A program made the translations under genes and the position numbers. From Pomphorhynchus laevis (taxonomy: Eukaryota; Acanthocephala; Palaeacanthocephala; Echinorhynchida; Pomphorhynchidae), in assembly GCA_012934845.2 (NCBI GenBank), contig WNNJ02003299.1, positions 26,048 to 90,047 of the forward strand: 64,000 nt of DNA, read 5' to 3'. The notes beneath the pieces were generated by a model. The model was not told where the DNA came from. It did not search any database and was given only the letters and a program-made list of their open reading frames with translations. Shown here one piece after another: positions 54,547 to 64,000 of the stretch; the first letter of the stretch is position 1, and every line of letters starts with the position of its first letter.

Positions 54547-56394
54547 GCTCTGGAAAATTACTTCTAGAGCTTGCGGATTATAGATATTGTTGAAGGATAA
54601 AGAATAGTATTTCTTTCATCATTACCATCATTACCGTCGTCGTTAAACGAGCTGCTACTACTATCAGCAGTAGCGAAATCATCTAACGCAAAAAACCGAT
54701 CGAAAAACAAAAAACATGGTTTCCTATCTGTATATATTCGTTTTATTGTCGAGGAATGTCAATTAAGAGTGGAAATAACTTCGTACTGTGGTTAAGGTGG
54801 TATTATCCTTGAGCAGATTTGTAGAGTAACGTAACAGATCCAACTCATCTTCTCTTCAAATATGAGGTGATCGTAGAAGTTTGTTTTATTGTAATTGCGC
54901 TTATCTTCAGTATAAGGGATGTATCCACTAACCGCTACGAGGTACCACCAGCTTGAAAATTATCATATCTTTCGTTTGCAGCAAACATACCACAGTAAAG
55001 AAGTTGATGAGCAACCTTACGCTAGATGGTATGTGCCCCCATTTTTTTAACAAACATAAAATGTAAAGACTTTGTTCTTGCTTATGTAACAGTAAAAAAT
55101 ATCTCGTAATTATCATTAGATCCACACACACTTCTTTAGTTATTTAATATACAAACACAGTTCATTATTTCGGCGTAGATAGATAATAGCAAAAAAGCAT
55201 GTGTCGACTCTTTAATAACAGTGAGACTAGCTATCTATTATGTTTTGATAAAATCCATCAATGTCAAGTTCACTGATATAACATCAGAGAATACTTTAGG
55301 TACGATACTTTTTATTCAAGTTGTAATACTATATCTACTTATTTGTAGCCTAGACATATTTTTAACATATTCGTGGCAGTCGTCGGTGCACACTTGTATA
55401 AGTCAATTATACAAAATAAAATATATGAACAAGCTGAAATCTAAAACTGCGAGTAGGTATCCATACCTACTACAGTAGTAATTAACGGGCAGAATCATGC
55501 ACGATTATGAAGGGGTTATTGTTAGACGGAAATTCAATTACTTTTTTTTACAACTTTTGCATGCGTTAGCCTTAATTTTGCGAATAATACCCTGGAACCT
55601 GATTGCATGCAGTCATACGCTTTTCTTTCTGCATAGGATCGATTTTACACAATATACTCTCTATTAGAACATCAGAACAGATGAGTAATTAATTTTTATA
55701 AAGTTAACTAATTATCAATTTTACCGATCAGTTTGATATAGCAGACGACATTTTGTTGTATAAATCTACTTGAATTTCCCGAAAAAGTTGTAAAAATATC
55801 ATGCAGGTTTATACTTTCCTGTTCGTGTTAATCAAAAAAAAGTTTTATTGAAATTTTTCTTATTAATATATTCTCTATTATTAAAGAAAACAATTTGCAG
55901 ATTTGCACTCGTTTAGCCTGTACTTGAATATATAAATTTTAATGACTTCTCGATTTTACCATTTGCTAATAATAAGTGCAACACAGGCTGGATACCGAAT
56001 GAGCGTTTTTGTTTTGTTGCCATAAATATTATTTAATCATTTAGTCCAAGAAAAAAAATGTTCTGAAAACACCATGAAATAATTGTCGAATAAACGAATA
56101 AATATCATAAATGAGGAAACTGAAATTTGTTGTTATATAACATCATAAACTAGGATACATTGAAATTGGTCTAATCAAATCAAAAATTAAAATATATTTA
56201 GCACATAATCAAATCAAAATATATAAATCAAAAATTGATAATAAGGGAATAATCTAATTATAAAAAACTCAAAGCATGACAAGTTATAAAATCCAAATTT
56301 TAAAAAATATAACGAAATATAACCAAATTAAAAAACACCCTGGCACGACAAAGAGTATAATCGCCTAAAACAACACAAAATCAATATTTGTAAA
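54547..56394. other. no recognised gene
   Basis: AT-rich, no coding frame or repeat I can support. Confidence 0.4.
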
Positions 56395-56870
56395 ATGCTT
56401 ATGTTTAGGTTGAGTATTGCTTCCAGTGCATGCGAACGTAGTGAGTTGAGTTTAGAAACAATTATTACAAGTCATTGTTCTATAATGGATAAAAAGGGTA
56501 TAAAGGTTGAATTAGATAATAAAACTATACCTATATTATATTGGAATCCAAAATTACATAAAAATCCAATAAAACCTAGGTTCATATGTAGTGCGTTTAA
56601 ATGTGCATTAAAACCACTTTCTGTCTATATGAATAAAATACTTAAAGTAATTAAAGCACACTTTAAAAAATATTGTAAGGTAATCAAAATTAATACAGAT
56701 ATAAAACACTATTTCAGTATTAATTCTACAAAAGAATTTTTAGAACAGACAAAAGGAATAAATTTTCAAAATATAAATACATACGATTTTAGTACTCTTT
56801 ATACAAATCTAGATTTAGTAGATATTAAAGAAGCGTTAGAAAAATTAATTAATCTTATATTCGGAAAAAG

Positions 56871-56902
<32 letters not shown>

Positions 56903-57165
56903 AATTATAACGCCTATCTAACAAAAATTAAACCATCAAATAAATATAAATATATGGATAAAATTGAATTAATAGAATCCTTAAATATTTTGATAAATCA
57001 AAATTATTTAAAAGTAGGGACATCTATATTTAGACAAGTAAAAGGTGTTCCAATGGGTGGTAATAGTAGCCCAATTATAGCTGACTTGTTTTTAAGCTTT
57101 ATAGAATATGAATTTGTTCATAACTGTGTAAAAACTAAATCTAAATTGTATAAAATATCAATTCT
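56395..57165 (+). mobile_element. Penelope-like retroelement fragment (N-terminal RT part)
   Basis: Complements the region seen at 9.2 kb. 56461-56860 encodes the front of the RT: PILYWNPKLHKNPIKPRF, then YDFSTLYTNLDL (catalytic motif A). A TA-dinucleotide run (56870-56898) interrupts the element, and after it the frame resumes with the [20 protein letters not shown] motif before ending near 57165. The copy is incomplete, stopping before the YIDD box. No GIY-YIG domain seen. Confidence 0.85.
56870..56898. repeat. (TA)n microsatellite inside the Penelope fragment
   Basis: Alternating TA run. Confidence 0.9.
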
Positions 57166-57479
57166 TAAACACAATTGTCTATAGTTGATAGATAATTAAA
57201 TTTAAATCGATATTTTGATTAGTTTTTGAATTTATTAATAAATTTGTAGACTATAAAACATGGCACGAAAGCAAAACTTTAAAAATAAATATTAAGGATT
57301 TGATTTCCAATTACTATTGTATTAAATATTAAAGGGCGAAATCGCAGGCAAATTAACATTTAAATTCTAAATTATTACCACAATATGTGTATAAATAATG
57401 TCCAAAAATATTGACAAATGATGATAGTTTTAAATAGTTGATAATGATCCATTATTGATGAAGAATTATTAATGCTCCA

Positions 57480-57592
57480 TCAAAGAAAAGAGGAAATTTT
57501 TTGATATTTCGACATCTTCAGAAAATCACGTAATTTTCTGAAGATGCTAATAGAAGTTAGCGAAATATCAAAAAATTTCCTCTTTTCTTTGA
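57480..57592. repeat. foldback element, family A, second copy
   Basis: Nearly perfect palindrome. The right arm has CTGAAGA (57538-57544), a GCTAA...TTAGC stem and GAAA. The left arm is the same sequence inverted but lacks precisely that stem-loop. Confidence 0.85.
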
Positions 57593-57904
57593 TCCAGCTC
57601 CAATAATTCTTTATGTTGATGGTATTGAACTTTTAAATAGTATTGAACAAAATAGCAAACGTTTTTTTAATTTCAAATTAAAGGACAATGTAGATAACTA
57701 TCTAACTTCTGATTCTAAAGATAAAACGCGTTTTTGAAGGCTTCAAAATCTTGCTTCAATTATTCTTTTAGTAATTATTTACAAGCAGAAACAAATGATA
57801 TTAAAACAGAACTTTATTCAAAGAAATTCGATCGTTTCATTAAATTTGTCAATATAAAACAGAAGAAAATATTAAGTTGATATACCTGTGCAGTCATTTT
57901 TACC

Positions 57905-58065
57905 ATCGAAATTTTGATGACTATTTTATTCTGCACGCTACTTTGATCCTATCTATAAACCAATTCATAGACCTCATCAGATCCTAATCCAATACATACG
58001 TTTCACGTTTCGGTCGTTTTAATGTTGGCTGGCGATCACTCGATTCGTCTTCTTTTATTGACAAT
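57905..58065 (-). repeat. 'F' repeat unit 3, inverted
   Basis: Reverse complement of the F unit, with GACCGAAACGTGAAACG and CTGATGAGGTC in order on the minus strand. Forms an inverted pair with unit 4. Confidence 0.8.
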
Positions 58066-58127
58066 TAGATTTAATGAAATCTACATCTTACATTTAATTG
58101 GCAAATGTAAGACGAAAGTCTTTTATT

Positions 58128-58322
58128 AAATCTAATTGCAAATAAAAGCAGACGAGTCGAGTGATCGTAATCCAACATTAAAAGGACCGAAACGTGAAAC
58201 GTACGCATTGGATAAGTAGCTGATGAGGTCAACCAGTACTAAAATGTAGCGTACTGTTGTTAGCTTATAGATAGGATCAATGTAGCGTGCAGGATAAAAA
58301 ATAGTCATCATAATTTCAATAA
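58128..58322 (+). repeat. 'F' repeat unit 4
   Basis: GCAGACGAGTCGAGTGATCG, GGACCGAAACGTG and AGCTGATGAGGTC in order. GGTC after CTGATGA can pair with GACC before GAAA. Confidence 0.8.
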
Positions 58323-60935
58323 GAAGAAAATATGTTTTTAACAATTTACGGTGTATATTTCTTATCACTTTAGAAATCACGAACGATCATGTTTAATTAA
58401 TTGAAAATTACCTACTTTATTTTTAGTTGTAAGGTTATTCGTTAAACGACTATTTTTAAGATGCACATGTATCAATGCACATTGATATTAGATTTTTAAA
58501 CTTTTAATAGTTAAATACAATTTAATAGTTTGATATTTTATGATATTTTATTATATTTTTTACAGAAACAACTATAAATGAAATGTCACGGTTATAATAA
58601 AAGTCACACTTTTGATTATATTTATATGAAATTAAATATAATAATATTAAAATTCAATTATGAATTTCAAAATTACTTTATATTTCATAAAACTATGTAA
58701 TAATAGGTGTTGTAAAAAAACTATTTTTATTTCAAATCAGTATTAAAGTCTTTTAGCAAAATAAATATATTATTGATTATATTATATCATATTAAAGTAT
58801 ATTAAATTTATATTAGAGTATCTAAAGATATTTAGGCCAATTAGCACATTTAATGTATTATATATACTAAATTTAATATTGGATATTAAAGTCGAACAAA
58901 TACATTATTAAAAAGTTATCGAAACAAGATTTAAAACGAATGCATTATATGCCATTGAGTATTTTGCTTTGAGTTAAATTTTCTGTGTAGTACAAATTAT
59001 ATGGATTCAGTTAACTGATTTGATTTGTATTGCAGATTATAGCAGTGGCAGAAAAACTGAAAATCTGAATTATAAATCTTAATACTAAAATATTTTTATT
59101 TTTATATTTATTTATAGTACAAAATACGTAAACTCAATTAGCTGATTTGATAGATTAATGTGAGGTTATTTATACAATTAATTTGATTACTTTTTTTCGT
59201 TGAACTATCTCAAATTGCATGTTAACTTATCCTTATATTAACAAAATTATAGACAGAGGAGTCGAAATATATTCAAAAGACTCACTTAAATAATATGATT
59301 TGTGCGTTTATGTACACATTATAATTTCCAATAAAGTATAAATCAATTAATAATCATACCGGTTAATAATAAAGCAACGTTTTATACATATCACGGGTAG
59401 TTTTACAAATGCCTTGGGAGCCTGAGAAAAGTTTTCAAGTTTTTCTCAGCAAAAACTAAGACATCAAGTGTTACTTTTCTTAGCAGAGATACTAAGTTTA
59501 GAATTAGAAACATCATGATATACGTCGAGGAAGAGTGATAATACAGTCACTTATAGAAAACGATAGAAGCAATTACACCATAAAACATTTAATAAATGGT
59601 GAAATGCAGCGAAAGAACATTAAGAACTAGTTGCGAGAGACTGAAGAGTGACTTACTTTCTGGATCACTTTTCGGTGTTCCTGTTATAAAAAAAAACTAA
59701 AAACTTTGTAATAAAAGCTGACTATAAACATAGGGAATAGAAGGAAGTTACTCCTTATTGTTAACAGAGTAATAAAACAAACCCAAGAAAAATAGCTGTT
59801 CAATAGAGATATGAAAATAACGCCATATTTAACAAGGAAAACTTGTTAGCACATATTTACATGTGCATTCATCATCACGCAGTAGTAAGACAACATTCCG
59901 GTAATGTTATTGATAACGAAGAATCATTTTAAGTTTTTGTTGGTTCGATTGCACGCTTAAAAATAATGCTGATACTTTGTCAACATCATTTAAGGCTGGA
60001 ATAAAGACGCTCAACATAATTTTATCAAAACTTACATGTAATGAGGAATTTTACATCATTAAGATGTAACGTATGCATTAAAGTTAAAAATGCTAGAGCA
60101 TATTTTCACTCTCTGCTGTGTAAGCAGGAACAAAAACTAGCTAACACATATTTCAGCTTTGCTACTTTAAAACAAAATGATAAAACACAAAGGTGTAAAT
60201 GGACCACATTTTAAGATAGCAGTAGTTATTGGATAGCTAAACCTATCGATTGCAATTAGAAAGAATTGCCAAAAAGCAAAATATAACGAAATAGTGCATT
60301 TTTTTAACAAAAGCCACTAATATCATAAAACTTCTAATTTATTTTATCACCGTTGCTTGTGGATGTTGAAACTTATGTCCTATCGATTCAGCATTGATAC
60401 AATGAGAGAACATATTCGGACTGGATAAGGAAACAAACATGAAATGAACGTATTTCAACGAAAAACATATTTGTTTAGCAGTTGCAATTACGGCGATATA
60501 ATCACAATATTATATATGAGACGGTTATTTGGCTATTATTAAGGCACATATTCTTAAACCAAGCATGCAACGGGACTAAATACATTACAACGAGGAATTG
60601 CATCTGATTTCATCTGTAATATCTTATTTTATAGCAGAGTATGTGATTTACTATCCATAAAAATGCTGAACTTGAGAGCTTTTATTTACTTTTAATAATT
60701 TATATATTAGACAATTTTCTATTTGATTTTACCTTTTTAGTTCCCTTTTCAAAATATATGTCAATAAAATTATTTAAATGATTTTTATATAATATGATAA
60801 ACATTTAACTCTTCCTTAAGTTAATAAGAAATATTTAAATATAGGAAGATATTTAAATATTTTACATTCATATTTTTACGTTAAAGAGTTTAAATTTTCA
60901 TTTTTATAAGTCCCTAGTTTCAAGCATGTATCGAT
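58323..60935. other. no recognised gene
   Basis: AT-rich; nothing I can support. Confidence 0.4.
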
Positions 60936-61420
60936 TAAATTATTTAAATGATTTTGAAGAAAGCCAATATCATTACAATGCATGAATGCTCACGTAAAAA
61001 TGTGTCTTGTGAATTTAAATATGGCGTCACTACGATAATGTTCATTAAGTAGTTTTAATTGATGTTAATTAAAGGCTCATATCAAGATATATACCTTCTT
61101 TATCATCAATATTGGTTTTATTAAAAATGAGGCTACCTGGATAAATTTGTTCGCTTATTGAATAAAAATTATTAAAGTTAAATACACATATATCATCAAT
61201 ATATCGAAACATATATTTCATATCTTTATATAATTTAGACTTATTTGTTACACAGTTATAAACAAATTCATAGTCTATAAAGCTTAAAAATAAGTCAGCT
61301 ATAATTTGACTACTATTACCTTTCACTGAAAAATCTTTTATAAGGTGATAAAGTGATAAACACCTTATCTTTAATATATCAAACATATATTTCATATCTT
61401 TATATAGTTTAATATGTATC
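60936..61420 (-). mobile_element. Penelope-like RT fragment, antisense
   Basis: Minus-strand frame 61395-61069 contains [18 protein letters not shown] and [10 protein letters not shown], the same RT palm as at 9.2 kb, with diverged flanks. Incomplete and decayed. Confidence 0.82.
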
Positions 61421-61854
61421 TATCTAATTATTTAAATGATTCTTAAGGAAACCAATATCACCTCATATAATGGCAGTTCGTATATACAACCCTACTTTCT
61501 TTTACATCAGTTATTAAAGTTAAATACACATATATCATCAATATATCGAAACATATATTTCATATATTTATATTGTTTAGATTTAGTTTTTACACAGTTA
61601 TGAACAAATTCATATAGTCTATAAAGCTTAAAAATAAGTCAGCTATAATTTGACTACTATTACCTTTCACTGAAAAATCTTTTATAAGGTGATAAAGTGA
61701 TAAACACCTTATCTTTAATATATCAAACATATATTTCATATCTTTATATAGTTTAATATGTATCTATCTAATTATTTAAATGATTCTTAAGGAAACCAAT
61801 ATCACCTCATATAATGGCAGTTCGTATATACAACCCTACTTTCTTTTACATCAG
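61169..61854. repeat. 342-bp tandem duplication within Penelope remnant
   Basis: 61169-61510 and 61511-61854 are near-identical direct copies, both ending TTTCTTTTACATCAG. Confidence 0.92.
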
Positions 61855-62599
61855 CCTTACAAAAAATAGATACCTGAATTTCAAATATTTGGTTTATCGT
61901 CAAATATTCATTTATAAATATTCATTTTCTGATCCTGATAAGATTACTCAATGTTTTGAGCGTTTTTATATAAATAAAAGTTTCTACTTGTGTTTAAACC
62001 AAAATGATAATAAAATGTACAGTATACCATTAAAATTAATGGTTTTAATTAAAAAAACATAGCTAAACTGAAGACAAAAATTCCTAGTTGCAAAGACTTT
62101 TCAATATTACAATTTTTCTATTTCACTAGCTGCTGTTAGCATCATCCAAACAGAAACAAAACATCCACAAATGCTTATATCTTTTTTCAAAACAAAACTT
62201 TAAAAATACGTTGAAAAACTTATACATTAAAATAATTTTATTATCTAAAAACTTTAATTTTAAAAAAGTTTAAAATTAAATAATGCAAGAGGCTACATAC
62301 GGCTAACCTTTGAAATATGTTATTAATAAAGAATTTAATCTATAAATAATAATTTTATCGATAATTATATATATATTAATTTTGTTTTATTGTTTGCTTA
62401 CTTTTGAAAAGATATCCGAAGATATTCGCAATAAGCAAATGGGAAAGTTCTAATAATGCCAAAAACGAATATGGTAGCATAAATAATTCTTAGAAAAGGG
62501 GACCTTGATTTACAACCGCATAAATTAAGAATTTAAATAATACGATGTTGTCATCGATACATTATTTTAACAAATTATATTGGCAGTTTTAAACAAGTT

Positions 62600-62765
62600 T
62601 AAAAATAAGTTTCTGAATAAATTTGTTCACTTATTGAATAAAAATTATTAATTTTAAATATATTATTAGTGACAAATACATATCATCAATATATTTAAAA
62701 AATTAGAAACAAATTCATATTCTATAAAGCTTAAAAATAAGTTAATTATCAATTTTAGCTTAATT
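62600..62765 (-). mobile_element. short Penelope-like remnant
   Basis: AATAAATTTGTTCACTTATTG and TTCATATTCTATAAAGCTTA are words of the antisense RT core, separated by rearranged sequence. Confidence 0.6.
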
Positions 62766-64000
62766 TGTATCTTTTGAATTTAGATGTGCTCCCTACATCT
62801 AATAATTTGGTAACGATAATAATGAACGACTATTCGAAATTAAAATACATCGTTATTTGGCTGATGGGCGTTGACGAATTGCGAAACGGGATAATATAAT
62901 TCAACTATTACAGGAAGAACTACTATTACTTTACATTAAAAATAATGTGTTTCATCTGCAGTATTTATTTAAATGATCTGAATGAACTAAAAATGAACTG
63001 AATAAAAAAAGGATATTATAAGTAGGTATTATAGTTGTAAGAAACGCACTTAGGTGGTATGTGCAAATAAAGCGCATACATATGGGGAGGCATACACTAC
63101 ATATCAGATCATATGACAGCAAGTTGCAAATCATTTTGGATCCTTAATCGCATTAAATCTAGGAACTGCTGAGATGGCATGGACTCGATATAAATTAAGT
63201 GGATCGATAAGACTTAGTTTGCAATTACGATTGATTGTAGAACTTGCATATTTTTAGATATTCATAAAAATTGTTTTAATTGTTTCTCGTTTGACTTTTA
63301 TTTGTTTACTCAATTAAGCTAAAAGATTTTGGCGATATTTGGAAGAACAAATATTTCAAAAATAATAGATAAATATTCAAAATATAAAACAAACTTAACG
63401 GACTTTTCTAATATTATGCAAAGAAAATCGGTCCAAACGAAAAATAATTTATTCAAATAATTAACATAACAATGTTTTATCATTCAATCACCGACAATCT
63501 CGATAAGGAAACGAACTTTTCCGATATTACACTAAGAAAATAAATAATTACGCCTATTTAATAAAACATGAGCAATGTTTTCGATAAAGAAAAGTCCTAG
63601 TAGTGTTGACCTTATTTACAATTTTGAATACAATACATGCAGACAGGTGATAGGAAAAAGCAACTAATTTAATTATCCAAAAATTACAATAAAGTTAAAA
63701 ATTACAATCAATTACAGTCATTTACTTAAAAAAGAAATAAATGTCTATTAATCAAATTATTTACTGTTTACTTTTAAACGGGAAAAATTGACTCAAATTT
63801 TCAAATTTGAAAATGCTTAGCATTGGTCCAACAATAACCACTGAGACTTGCATACAAACAATAAATAACATTTAAATACATTTGTACATACAAGCATATA
63901 TTAATGTCTGTAATCGCAAAGCATTAAAATTAGATATATTTTAAAGCATTAAAATATGATATTGATTAATATATTTATTATTATATTTATTATATTTATT
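62766..64000. other. right edge, no recognised gene
   Basis: AT-rich, no supported feature. Confidence 0.4.

Noticed and set aside
61814-62062. 82-codon plus-strand ORF
   Set aside because: It begins in duplicated Penelope remnant and continues into AT-rich sequence; no homologous features seen.

Overview
The window is very AT-rich nuclear DNA from an animal, probably a small-genome invertebrate; I cannot name the clade from sequence alone. The evidence is a spliced animal-type glycogen phosphorylase, a sacsin-like DnaJ+HEPN gene, a BTB-BACK gene, CR1/L2-like LINE pieces and Penelope-like retroelement pieces. Host introns fall into two classes: about 45-56 bp, or several hundred to 5000 bp, most of the large ones holding repeats.

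Layout. 494-1684 (+): intronless BTB/BACK gene. 4593-24950 (+): a complete glycogen phosphorylase gene that I could trace through 17 exons, giving 844 residues with every splice phase matching. Its large introns hold an antisense LINE 3' piece (intron 1), a Penelope cluster (intron 8), hammerhead-like repeats and a LINE 3' piece (intron 13), an antisense ankyrin-repeat fragment (intron 15) and a long decayed LINE (intron 16). 28861-40763 (-): sacsin-like gene, three exons identified, convergent with the phosphorylase gene. 40.8-56 kb: mostly AT-rich sequence without recognisable genes, apart from a LINE scrap, a single retrozyme-like monomer at 47 kb, one unrecognised minus-strand exon at 51.3-51.8 kb and one weaker one at 54.4 kb. 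56-62.8 kb: Penelope-like fragments, foldback elements and a tandem duplication.

The standout feature is 25979-27860, between the convergent 3' ends of the two large host genes. It is a head-to-tail array of 302-306 bp monomers. Each complete unit carries what reads as a canonical type III hammerhead ribozyme: GTC cleavage triplet, CTGATGA core, GAAA core and three paired helices. The whole array is bounded by an exact 13-bp direct repeat and starts with an inverted piece of its own monomer, so it appears to have been inserted as one multimer by a retrotransposition-type event. A lone diverged monomer at 47065-47340 keeps the same ribozyme with pairing preserved. This fits the animal 'retrozyme' concept, in which small circular self-cleaving RNAs are thought to be copied by Penelope-type reverse transcriptases; such pieces lie in the same window. 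Several other repeat families here carry a CTGA-N-GA...stem...GAAA motif resembling decayed hammerheads.
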